This document shows positions 15,895-23,365 of a DNA stretch of 64,000 bases, one piece after another. Position 1 is the stretch's first letter; the number at the start of each line of letters is the position of its first letter. The notes below the pieces were generated by a model. The model was given only the letters and a program-made list of their open reading frames with translations. It was not told where the DNA came from and ran no database searches. The translations under genes and the position numbers were made by a program. This DNA is from Leifsonia aquatica H1aii (GTDB taxonomy: Bacteria > Actinomycetota > Actinomycetes > Actinomycetales > Microbacteriaceae). The DNA lies in the NCBI RefSeq assembly GCF_000633535.1, contig NZ_AYMR01000009.1, forward strand, positions 186,001 to 250,000, in the 5' to 3' direction.

Positions 15895-17203
15895 TCCCAC
15901 CCCTCCTTCCGTTCACGACGGGGATGCTGCCGGTCTCATCGGCCGCTGCGGGACGTTTCACCGGTTCGTCCTCGTCCTGGCGCCGCCAATCGTCCGGGAG
16001 GAGGTAGTCGAGCACGTCGTCGATCGTCACCACGCCGACCAGCCGGTGCTTGTCGTCGACCACGGGGACCGAGACGAGGTTGTAGCTGGCCAGGATGCGC
16101 GAGACCTCCGCCGCCGAGGTGTCGCCGGTCACCGGCTCCAGGCTCGGATCGAGCAGGGTGCCGAGACGCACGTGCGGCGGGTAGCGGAGCATGCGCTGGA
16201 AGTGCACGATCCCGAGGAAACGCCCGGTCGGCGGCTCGTACGGCGGCAGCGTGACGCAGACCGCGGCACCGAGTGCCGGGGCGAGCTCGTGGCGGCGGAT
16301 CAGAGCGAGCCCTTCGGCGACCGTGGCATCGGCGGAGACGATGATCGGTTCCGTGGTCATCAGGCCGCCCGCCGTGTCGGGGGCGTACGTCAGCAGCATG
16401 CGGACGTCCTCCGCCTCCTCGGGCTCCATCAGCTCCAGGAGGTGCTCGCCGCGCTCGTCAGAGAGCTGGGCGATGAGGTCGGCCGCGTCGTCCGGCTCCA
16501 TCTGGTCGAGCACGTCGGCGGCCCGGAGATCGTCGAGCTTGGTGAGGATCTGCACCTGCTCGCTCTCGGGCATCTCCTCGAGCACGTCGGCGAGGCGGTC
16601 GTCCGGGAGCTCCTCGGCGACCTCGAGCATCCGCTGCTGCGGCAGATCGAGCAGGGTGTTCGCCAGATCGGCCGGCTTCAGCTCCGAGTACGCGGCGATG
16701 AGCTGCTCGGCGGACTGCGCCTCGCCCTGCCGCGCGCGCTCGGTCACCTCGTTCCACGAGACGAACGTGGTCGGCCCCTTGCCGAACGGCGACGAGCCCG
16801 ACTTGGGACGGCGCACGAAGAGCTGCCCGACCGCCCACTCGCCGGTGGCGGACTCCTCGATGGCGACGTCCTCGATGGTCGCCTGGCCACTGCCGTCGGC
16901 GAAGTCGACCTTGCGGCCGAGCAGCTCCGCGATCACCCGGACCTCCCCGCCGCGCTGCTCGAACCGCCGCACGTTGATGAGGCCGGTCGTGATGATCTGC
17001 CCGGGGGAGATGCTCGTCACGCGCCCGATGGACACGAACACCCGGCGCTTGCCCGGGATCTCCACCACCAGGCCGACGACGGTCGGCGGATCCGATTTGC
17101 GATAGACCACCAGCACGTCGCGCACGCGCCCGACCCGGTCGCCGACCGGGTCGAACACACTGGTCCCGGCGAGCCGGGCGACGAAGATCCTGGTGGCACT
17201 CAC
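15881..17203 (-). CDS. MgtE N-domain / CBS-domain protein with N-terminal PRC-barrel-like part
   Basis: A 440-aa soluble protein. The first 170 residues contain two PRC-barrel-like stretches (DPVGDRVGRVRDVLVVYRK and LLGRKVDFADGSGQATIEDV). Residues about 185-290 are an MgtE intracellular N domain with repeated superhelical units (LKPADLANTLLDLP, LPDDRLADVLEEMP, MEPDDAADLIAQL). Two CBS domains follow (TTEPIIVSADATVAEGLALI and SVPVVDDKHRLVGVVTIDDV). In true MgtE these domains sense Mg2+ and gate a five-helix channel; no membrane helix is present here, so this is a sensor or regulator without the pore. GTG lies 7 nt after TAGGTT, suggesting a leaderless start. It is the first gene of the operon. 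Confidence 0.85.
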   Translation of the reverse strand: MSATRIFVARLAGTSVFDPVGDRVGRVRDVLVVYRKSDPPTVVGLVVEIPGKRRVFVSIGRVTSISPGQIITTGLINVRRFEQRGGEVRVIAELLGRKVDFADGSGQATIEDVAIEESATGEWAVGQLFVRRPKSGSSPFGKGPTTFVSWNEVTERARQGEAQSAEQLIAAYSELKPADLANTLLDLPQQRMLEVAEELPDDRLADVLEEMPESEQVQILTKLDDLRAADVLDQMEPDDAADLIAQLSDERGEHLLELMEPEEAEDVRMLLTYAPDTAGGLMTTEPIIVSADATVAEGLALIRRHELAPALGAAVCVTLPPYEPPTGRFLGIVHFQRMLRYPPHVRLGTLLDPSLEPVTGDTSAAEVSRILASYNLVSVPVVDDKHRLVGVVTIDDVLDYLLPDDWRRQDEDEPVKRPAAADETGSIPVVNGRRGGNATR

Positions 17204-17210
17204 GTGTATA

Positions 17211-17216
17211 AACCTA
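17211..17216 (-). promoter_or_regulatory. -10 box of the MgtE_N/CBS operon (leaderless)
   Basis: On the minus strand TAGGTT is followed by 7 nt (TATACAC) and the GTG at 17203. A second AT-rich candidate, TTATAC, would be too close to the start codon. Confidence 0.5.
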
Positions 17217-17248
17217 AGCCCTTCCCGCCGACCGGGCCGTGAGAATGG

Positions 17249-17254
17249 GACAAT
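17249..17254 (+). promoter_or_regulatory. -10 box of the YflT-domain gene (leaderless)
   Basis: GACAAT is followed by 6 nt (GGGGCG) and the ATG at 17261. Confidence 0.55.
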
Positions 17255-17260
17255 GGGGCG

Positions 17261-17935
17261 ATGACCACCCCCAGCCCGCTCGGCGGCCGCAACCGGATGC
17301 TCTTCCCGACCCTCCCGCGCGGCGAGGTCGTGGCGACCTTCGACACGTATCCCGCCGCCCAGGAGGCCGTCGACGTGCTCGCGCGCGCGGACTTCCCCGT
17401 CGACAAGGTGTCGATCGTCGGAAGCGACCTCAAGAGCGTCGAGCGCGTGACCGGCAAGCTGACCTGGGGGCGCGTCGCGGTCGCCGGTGCGGCATCCGGG
17501 GCGTGGCTCGGCATCTTCTTCGGCCTGCTGCTGGTCATCTTCTCTCCGACGGTCAGCTTCGCCTTCGTGATCGCCGCCGTGCTGATCGGTGCCGGGTTCG
17601 GGATGCTGTTCGGCATCGTCTCGTACGCGATCAACCGGCGCCGCAAGGACTACACCTCGGTGATGCAGGTCATCGCCACCAGCTACTCGGTCCTCGTCGA
17701 CGGCGACCTGGGCAACCGGGCGCGCAATCTGCTCCAGGGCGGTGCGGCCGAGCAGCCGCGCGCGGCCTTCCCGCACCCGAGCGACCCGCCGGCGGCCCCG
17801 CACCCCAGCGACCCGCCGCGCGCCTGGCAGCCTCCGGCGCCGCAGCCTCCCGCGGAGCCGCCGGCGGCACAGCCGCCCGCGCCTCCCGCGGACGCACCCG
17901 AGGGACCGGCCGCTCCGGAGCCTCCGCGCGCCTGA
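17261..17935 (+). CDS. General stress protein 17M-like (YflT domain) membrane protein
   Basis: A 224-aa protein. Residues 18-125 match the YflT/GSP17M fold: EVVATFDTYPAAQEAVDVLA, then DKVSIVGSDLKSVERVTGKL, then two Gly-rich hydrophobic helices (GAASGAWLGIFFGLLLVIF and AFVIAAVLIGAGFGMLFGIV). The last 65 residues are almost entirely Pro and Ala with repeats of PHPSDPP, a low-complexity tail. The Bacillus family member is a SigB-controlled general stress protein; the molecular role is unknown. It is divergent from the MgtE-like gene with 57 bp between starts. Confidence 0.8.
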   Translation: MTTPSPLGGRNRMLFPTLPRGEVVATFDTYPAAQEAVDVLARADFPVDKVSIVGSDLKSVERVTGKLTWGRVAVAGAASGAWLGIFFGLLLVIFSPTVSFAFVIAAVLIGAGFGMLFGIVSYAINRRRKDYTSVMQVIATSYSVLVDGDLGNRARNLLQGGAAEQPRAAFPHPSDPPAAPHPSDPPRAWQPPAPQPPAEPPAAQPPAPPADAPEGPAAPEPPRA

Positions 17936-18007
17936 TCGCACTGGCGGGGCGGGCATCCGCGGGCGCATGATGGAGACGGCATCGCCGTCGACGTCGATGA
18001 GGACCGC

Positions 18008-19828
18008 ATGGAAGCCGAGAACCCGAGTACCAGCCCGCTGCGCGACTCCCTCGCGCCCGTCGACGGCGCCGCGGCTACCTTCGACACGCTCGCCGCGCTG
18101 GCCGACGACCTGGCCGGCCATTTCGCCCTGGAGCCGTTGCTGGAGCGCATCCTCCGGCATACGCTCGAACTCCTGGGCTGCGACAGCGGGTCCATCTGCA
18201 CCGTCGACGAAGCGGCCGGGACCTACCGCAAGGACGCCGATCTGGGCGTCGGATGCCGGTCCGGCGCGACGTTCCCGCTCGGCGAGGGGGTGACCGGCGA
18301 GGTCGTGCGAGCCCGTGCCACCGTGGTCTTCGACGAGTACGCCCAGGTGCGCGGCGGCCACATCGAGGGACCGGACCGCGACCTCCTGCACGCGACCATC
18401 GGTGTGCCGATCCGCTGGAACGGGGCGATCGTCGGCGCCCTGGTCGTGTTCAGCCGCGACCCGTACCGGCGATTCAGCGGATCCGACGTCCACCTGATCG
18501 AGAGCTTCGCCGCGCACGCGGGAATCGCCATCACGAACGCGCGCCTGCACGCCGTCGCGGCCGAACGTGCCCAGGAGGCCGCCATCGCCACCGAACGCGA
18601 GCGGGTGGTGCGGGACGTGCACGACACCGTCGGGCGCGGACTGGCCGACATCCTGCTGCGGCTCGACGAGGCGGAGCGGCGGATGCGCACGGGCGGGGAT
18701 CCGCGGGATGCCCTCGCGCAGGCCCGTCGCGCGGCGCGTTCGGCGCTGAGCGAGACGCAGCGCACCGTCCTCGGACTGGGACCCGAGCAGTTGGACGGCC
18801 GCTCGCTCGGCGAAGCGATCGGGCTCGAGCTGGCCTGGGCGGAATCCGCGGCCGGGGTTCGGACCCGACTGGTGGTGGTGGGGGAGCACGGCCCGCTGGC
18901 GCCCGAGACGGTGCGCCAGCTCTTCCGGATCGTGCAGGAGTCGCTCACCAACGTGGTCGAGCACGCCTCGGCCCAGCAGGTGCGCGTCGGCATCGTCTAC
19001 GGGGAGCGGGAGGTGACCGCCCTGATCGAGGACGACGGCCGCGGCTTCGACGTCGCCGGGCTCGCGAAAGCGCCCAGCCGCCCGCTGCGCGGCCTCGGAC
19101 TGCAGGGCCTCGCCGCCCGTGCCGAGCACCTCGGTGGCAGCATCCACATCGAGTCGACACCCCGGTGGGGAACCAGGGTGCGGGCCGAACTGCCGGTGCT
19201 CCCTCCCGCCCGCGACCACGAGCACGCGCGGTGGCGGGTGCTGGTGGTGCACGCCAACCCGCTGATCCGCTCGGGACTGGTCCGCTCGCTCGCGCTGGCG
19301 GAACCGGACATCCAGGTCGTGGGCGAGGTCGGCGATGCGCAGGCGGCCGTCGAAGCGTTCGACCTGCTGCGCCCCAGTGTGGTGCTGGCAGACCTCGACC
19401 TGCCCCATGTCGACGGCGTGCAGCTGACCTCCCATCTGCGCGCCGCCGACGACGAGGTGCGGGTCGTGCTGCTGATCGGCTCCGTGGCGGACGACCGGCT
19501 GCTCGGCGGAACCCGCGTCGGCGCCGCCGGGTTCGTGGAGGCGACGGCCGATCCGGCGGCGATCGCCCGCGCGGTCGTGGCGGCGGCGCGGGGCGACCTC
19601 CTCCTCAGCCCCGAGTTCCTCAGCCGATTCGCCGTGTCTCTGACCGGGGGCGACGAACCGCTGACGGCCCGCGAGCGCGAGGTGCGGGCGCTGGTGGAGC
19701 AGGGGATGCCCGACAAGCTGATCGCCGCATCGCTCCACATCTCGGTCAAGACCGTCGAGAAGCACGTCGGGGCTCTGCTGCGCAAGACCGGGGCGGCGAA
19801 TCGCACGGTGCTCGCCGCACGGCGCTGA
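18008..19828 (+). CDS. Fused GAF-histidine kinase and LuxR-type response regulator (one polypeptide)
   Basis: A 606-aa protein joins both halves of a NarL-type two-component system. Order: GAF domain (about 20-190), HisKA_3 dimerisation region with phospho-accepting His205 (VRDVHDTVGRGLADILLRLD), HATPase (about 290-400; FRIVQESLTNVVEHASA, DDGRGFD, GLGLQGLAARAEHLGG), receiver (about 410-530; Asp462 in LADLDLPHVDG) and LuxR helix-turn-helix (about 545-606; LTAREREVRALVEQ, ISVKTVEKHV). There is no membrane segment, so it senses a cytoplasmic signal through GAF. The receiver lacks the usual acidic pair near its start (VVHANPLIRSGL). It is 112 bp upstream of and co-directional with the aldolase/DAK operon, its probable target. 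Confidence 0.9.
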   Translation: MEAENPSTSPLRDSLAPVDGAAATFDTLAALADDLAGHFALEPLLERILRHTLELLGCDSGSICTVDEAAGTYRKDADLGVGCRSGATFPLGEGVTGEVVRARATVVFDEYAQVRGGHIEGPDRDLLHATIGVPIRWNGAIVGALVVFSRDPYRRFSGSDVHLIESFAAHAGIAITNARLHAVAAERAQEAAIATERERVVRDVHDTVGRGLADILLRLDEAERRMRTGGDPRDALAQARRAARSALSETQRTVLGLGPEQLDGRSLGEAIGLELAWAESAAGVRTRLVVVGEHGPLAPETVRQLFRIVQESLTNVVEHASAQQVRVGIVYGEREVTALIEDDGRGFDVAGLAKAPSRPLRGLGLQGLAARAEHLGGSIHIESTPRWGTRVRAELPVLPPARDHEHARWRVLVVHANPLIRSGLVRSLALAEPDIQVVGEVGDAQAAVEAFDLLRPSVVLADLDLPHVDGVQLTSHLRAADDEVRVVLLIGSVADDRLLGGTRVGAAGFVEATADPAAIARAVVAAARGDLLLSPEFLSRFAVSLTGGDEPLTAREREVRALVEQGMPDKLIAASLHISVKTVEKHVGALLRKTGAANRTVLAARR

Positions 19829-19940
19829 TCCGGGACCGCCGGGAGCGCATGCGGGGAATCCCTACCCACGGGATGGGGGAACTCCCCGTGTCGGCGGCCG
19901 GATGCGCTGCCTAGCCTGAGGGCGGAACGAGGAGGATCCC
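19829..19940 (+). promoter_or_regulatory. Control region before the aldolase/DAK operon
   Basis: This 112-bp gap contains two related G/C-boxed elements, GGGGAATCCC (19853-19862) and GGGGAACTCCCC (19876-19887), with the inverted repeat CCCA-N5-TGGG between them. Repeats of this kind could be sites for the LuxR-type regulator encoded just upstream. GAGGAG near 19932 serves as ribosome-binding site for the aldolase gene. No convincing -10 box was found. Confidence 0.3.
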
Positions 19941-20801
19941 ATGCCTGTCGTGTCGCTGAAGGAGATCGTCGACCGGGCGTTCGCGGAGCGCTACGGCGTG
20001 CCGGCCATCAACATCGTGAACGACCTGACGCTGGAGGCGGTCCTCGCCGGCGCGGTCGACGCGCGCTCCCCGGTCATCGTTCAGACCTCGGTCAAGACGG
20101 TCAAGTCCATCGGCTCCGACGTGCTGTTCGCGATGTGGGAGGCGATGACGGCGGGCATCGAGGTTCCGGTGACCCTGCACCTCGACCACTGCCCCGAGCG
20201 CGCCGTCATCACCGAGTGCCTCGACCGCGGGTGGAACTCCGTGCTGTTCGACGCCTCCACGCTCACCGTCGAGGAGAACCAGCGGCAGACCGTCGAGGTC
20301 GTCGCCGAGGCCCGCCGGCACGGTGCCCACGTCGAGGGGGAGATCGAGGCGATCAAGGGGGTGGAGGACGGCATCGGCGCCGACACCGAGCCGCAGCGGC
20401 AGACCCTCGAGACCGCCGTCGCCTTCATCGAGGAGACCGGGGTCGACGTGTTCGCCCCCTCGATCGGCAACGCGCACGGCGTCTACTCCGCGACCCCGGC
20501 GCTCGACTTCCAGCGGGTGACCGACCTGGTCGGGCGCACCGGCGTGCCGATCGCCCTGCACGGCGGCAGCGGGATGACGGACGAGCAGTTCCGCGACCTG
20601 ATCGCGCGCGGCTGTGCCAAGGTCAACATCTCGACAGCCCTCAAGATCGAGTTCATGCGGTCGAGCCTCGCGTTCTTGAAGGGGGCGGAGGAGGCCGACA
20701 GGTGGGACCCGCCGTCGCTCTTCCGCGACGTCCGCGGGCACATCGTCGACCTGACCACGGGACTGGCGGCGACCTTCGGCAGCGCCGGACGGGCATGGTG
20801 A
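19941..20801 (+). CDS. Class II (zinc) fructose-bisphosphate-type aldolase
   Basis: A 286-aa TIM-barrel aldolase of the FbaA/GatY/KbaY family. Visible are the catalytic Asp82 and zinc His83 in TLHLDHC, VEGEIEAIKG with another metal-site Glu, PSIGNAHGVY with a zinc His, and the phosphate loops LHGGSGM and VNISTALK. These enzymes join or split dihydroxyacetone phosphate and an aldehyde. The shorter length and the neighbours point to a dedicated catabolic substrate rather than glycolysis. It is followed after 4 bp by a HAD phosphatase and then DhaL and DhaK. The exact substrate is unknown. Confidence 0.88.
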   Translation: MPVVSLKEIVDRAFAERYGVPAINIVNDLTLEAVLAGAVDARSPVIVQTSVKTVKSIGSDVLFAMWEAMTAGIEVPVTLHLDHCPERAVITECLDRGWNSVLFDASTLTVEENQRQTVEVVAEARRHGAHVEGEIEAIKGVEDGIGADTEPQRQTLETAVAFIEETGVDVFAPSIGNAHGVYSATPALDFQRVTDLVGRTGVPIALHGGSGMTDEQFRDLIARGCAKVNISTALKIEFMRSSLAFLKGAEEADRWDPPSLFRDVRGHIVDLTTGLAATFGSAGRAW

Positions 20802-20805
20802 CGGC

Positions 20806-21582
20806 GTGCCCGCGCTGATCTTCGACTGCGATGGCGTCCTCGCCGACACGGAGCGCAACGGCCATCTGCCCGCGTTCAACCAGACCTTCGCCGAATTCGA
20901 GGTCCCGGTGCGGTGGAGCGACGACGACTACCGCGAGAAAGTCCTCATCGGCGGCGGCAAGGAACGGATGGCGAGCATCCTCACCCCCGGCTTCGTCGCC
21001 GCGAACGGGCTGCCCGCCGATGAGGACGGCCGGCGCGATCTGCTGGCGCAGTGGCATGGGCGCAAGACGGCGATCTACACGGAGCTGGTGGCATCGGGGG
21101 CGCTGCCCGGGCGGCCCGGCATCCGTCGGATCGTGGAGGCGGCACGGGAGGCGGGATGGACGCTCGCCGTCGCCTCCACCTCGGCCGAGCCGTCGGTGCG
21201 CGCCGTGCTGGAGCACGCGGTCGGCCCGGACCTGGCCGCGGGCTTCTCGGTGTTCGCGGGCGACGTCGTCCCGCGCAAGAAGCCGGCACCGGACATCTAC
21301 CTCCTGGCGCTGGAGCGGTTGGGGATCGGCCGTGACGATGCGGTCGTGATCGAGGACAGCGGCAACGGGGTGCGCGCGGCGGTCGACGCCGGTCTGCGCG
21401 TCGTCGTGACGGTCAGCGCGTACACCGTGGACGAGGACTTCACGGGGGCATCGCTCGTCGTCGACTCCCTCGGCGATCCGGGTGAGCCTGCTCGGGTGAT
21501 CGCCGCTCCCGCAGGGGTCCGCCCCGGTCCGCTGGTGACCCTGGACGACGTCGCCGCCGTGCTCGAACGGCCCCGGCCCTAG
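20806..21582 (+). CDS. HAD-superfamily phosphatase (CbbY/beta-phosphoglucomutase-like subfamily)
   Basis: This 258-aa enzyme opens with the HAD nucleophile motif FDCDGVLADTE (Asp7 and Asp9), has the Ser/Thr motif VASTSAEPS, the Lys of motif III in RKKPAPDIY, and the acidic motif IV VIEDSGNGVRAA. The cap lies between motifs I and II, with ERNGHLPAFNQTF like CbbY proteins. It would hydrolyse a sugar phosphate. GTG is 4 bp after the aldolase stop, so it is translationally linked to the aldolase and probably acts on its substrate or product. Confidence 0.85.
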   Translation: MPALIFDCDGVLADTERNGHLPAFNQTFAEFEVPVRWSDDDYREKVLIGGGKERMASILTPGFVAANGLPADEDGRRDLLAQWHGRKTAIYTELVASGALPGRPGIRRIVEAAREAGWTLAVASTSAEPSVRAVLEHAVGPDLAAGFSVFAGDVVPRKKPAPDIYLLALERLGIGRDDAVVIEDSGNGVRAAVDAGLRVVVTVSAYTVDEDFTGASLVVDSLGDPGEPARVIAAPAGVRPGPLVTLDDVAAVLERPRP

Positions 21583-21622
21583 GCGGCCCGTCTCCCCATC
21601 CGGCCCATCGAAAGGAGCCACC

Positions 21623-22270
21623 ATGACCCAGAGTTCCGACGACACGGAGTTCGTGGTCCGCACGATCGCGCAGACCGCGGTCGACAACGAGCGCGAGTTC
21701 GGCGAGCTCGACTCGGTGGTGGGCGACGGGGACTTCGGGTTCTCGCTGGCCCGCGGTTTCGAGATCGTGCTGGCCGATTGGGACTCGTACGACCGTGCCG
21801 ACATCGGCACCTTCCTGCAGAAGGTCGCCGTCGCGATCACGAGTCGCATCGGCGGCACATCCGGACCGATCTGGGGCACCGCGTTCCTGCGGGCCGCGAC
21901 CCTCGCCAAAGGCAAGGACACGGTGACGGGGGCCGACGCGGTCGCCATGCTGCGTGCCGCGATCGAGGGGATCAAAGCCCGTGGCAACGCCGACGTCGGC
22001 GACAAGACGCTCCTGGACGCCCTCGTGCCGATGACCGACGCGATCGAGGCCCGGCTCGCCGCGGGCGACGCCGACGACGCGGTCGTCGCCGCCGCAGCGG
22101 TGGCGGCCCGCACCGCTGCGGACGCGACCGTCACGATGCAGGCCAAGCGCGGTCGTGCCGCATACACGGGCGAGCGCAGCATCGGCTCGCCCGACCCGGG
22201 CGCCGTCGCGGTCGCCGTCATCGTCGAGCGGATCGCGACGGCGTGGCCGGAGCGTCCGCGCGAATCCTGA
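21623..22270 (+). CDS. dhaL: Dihydroxyacetone kinase, ADP/ATP-binding subunit (DhaL domain)
   Basis: DhaL holds the nucleotide for phosphorylation of dihydroxyacetone or similar ketoses on DhaK. The 215-aa protein shows the Mg-binding loop LDSVVGDGDFGFSLARGF, GGTSGPIWGTAFLRAA, VGDKTLLDALVPM and a C-terminal RAAYTGERSIGSPDPGA. The usual His in the GDGDHG loop is Phe here. AAAGGAG precedes the ATG. No DhaM phosphotransfer protein is present, so whether the phosphoryl donor is ATP or PTS cannot be told from the context. It lies 40 bp after the HAD gene. Confidence 0.9.
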   Translation: MTQSSDDTEFVVRTIAQTAVDNEREFGELDSVVGDGDFGFSLARGFEIVLADWDSYDRADIGTFLQKVAVAITSRIGGTSGPIWGTAFLRAATLAKGKDTVTGADAVAMLRAAIEGIKARGNADVGDKTLLDALVPMTDAIEARLAAGDADDAVVAAAAVAARTAADATVTMQAKRGRAAYTGERSIGSPDPGAVAVAVIVERIATAWPERPRES

Positions 22271-22317
22271 ACCCACCCGAACACCCGAACACCCGAAGAG
22301 CCGAACTGGAGAACACC

Positions 22318-23313
22318 ATGAAGAAGTTCGTCAACGACCCGCTGAAGTACGTGCCCGACATGCTGAAGGGCATCGCCCTCGCCAACCCCGACACGCTCCG
22401 CTACGTGCCGGAGTACAACCTGATCATGCGCGCCGACGCGCCGAACGACGACAAGGTGTCGATCGTCCAGGGCTCGGGCTCCGGACACGAGCCGGCCCAC
22501 GTGCTCACCGTCGGCAAGGGGATGCTGGATGGCGCCTGCCCCGGTGACGTGTTCGCCGCCCCGCCGATGGACTACGTCTACGAGACGACGAAGCTCCTCG
22601 CCTCGCCGAAGGGCGTGCTCCTGCTGGTGAACAACTACACCGGCGACCGGATGGCGTTCGACATGGCACAGGAGATGAGCCTCGCCGACGGCGTGAAGGT
22701 CCGGACGCTGTTCATCGACGATGACGTGTCGGTGCAGGACTCGACCTACACCGTCGGGCGGCGCGGCGTGGCCGGCAACTTCTTCGTCATGAAGGCCGTC
22801 GGGGCGGCGTCCGAGGCCGGGGCCGACCTGGACGAGGTCGTCCGGATCGGTGAGAAGGTCAACGCGGTGACCCGGACGATGGGTCTGGCGCTCACCGCCT
22901 GCACTCCGCCCGCGAAGGGGTCTCCGCTGTTCGAACTGGGCGACGACGAGATCGAGATCGGCGTGGGCATCCACGGCGAGCCCGGCCGGCGCCGCGCGAA
23001 GATCGAGCCCTCGGACGCGCTGGTGGACGAGCTGCTCGAACCGGTGGTCGCGGATCTGCCGTTCGAGCGCGGCGACCGCGTGGCCCTCATGGTCAACGGG
23101 CTGGGCGGCACCCCGATCAGCGAGCTCTACATCGCGTACGGACACGCGCACGAGTCGCTGGCCGCCCAGGGCATCACGGTGGGGCGCAGCTACGTGGGCG
23201 AGTACTGCACGTCCCTCGACATGGCGGGCGCGTCGATCACCCTGGTGCGGCTCGACGACGAGATCGAGGGACTGCTCGCGGCGCCCGCCGAGATCGGCCT
23301 GCGGATCTTCTGA
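22318..23313 (+). CDS. dhaK: Dihydroxyacetone kinase, substrate-binding subunit DhaK
   Basis: DhaK binds short-chain ketoses covalently through a hemiaminal to histidine. The 331-aa protein opens MKKFVNDPLKYVPDMLKGIA, has the substrate loop VQGSGSGHEPAH, and places the covalent His219 in IGVGIHGEPG. NGLGGTPISELYIAYG is also typical. GGAGA lies before the ATG. The 47-bp gap after dhaL contains three copies of ACACCCGA-like sequence (22273-22300). With the aldolase and HAD genes it makes a plausible route for a dihydroxyacetone- or erythrulose-type compound. A strong hairpin ends the operon. Confidence 0.92.
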   Translation: MKKFVNDPLKYVPDMLKGIALANPDTLRYVPEYNLIMRADAPNDDKVSIVQGSGSGHEPAHVLTVGKGMLDGACPGDVFAAPPMDYVYETTKLLASPKGVLLLVNNYTGDRMAFDMAQEMSLADGVKVRTLFIDDDVSVQDSTYTVGRRGVAGNFFVMKAVGAASEAGADLDEVVRIGEKVNAVTRTMGLALTACTPPAKGSPLFELGDDEIEIGVGIHGEPGRRRAKIEPSDALVDELLEPVVADLPFERGDRVALMVNGLGGTPISELYIAYGHAHESLAAQGITVGRSYVGEYCTSLDMAGASITLVRLDDEIEGLLAAPAEIGLRIF

Positions 23314-23335
23314 TCCGTCGGCGGGATGCCCGGAC

Positions 23336-23365
23336 GGGCCGGCTCAGCGCGTGCTGAGCCGGCCC
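23336..23365. terminator. Bidirectional terminator between dhaK and aminopeptidase P genes
   Basis: A perfect 13-bp stem (23336-23348 with 23353-23365) and 4-nt loop GCGT. It lies 22 bp after the dhaK stop and overlaps the last seven codons of the convergent aminopeptidase gene. Confidence 0.75.

Noticed and set aside
15881-19765. A 1294-codon minus-strand open frame across the YflT and kinase genes
   Set aside because: Only the part from 17203 down (MgtE_N/CBS) shows family motifs; the rest is antisense to well-supported plus-strand genes, a common artefact at about 70% GC.
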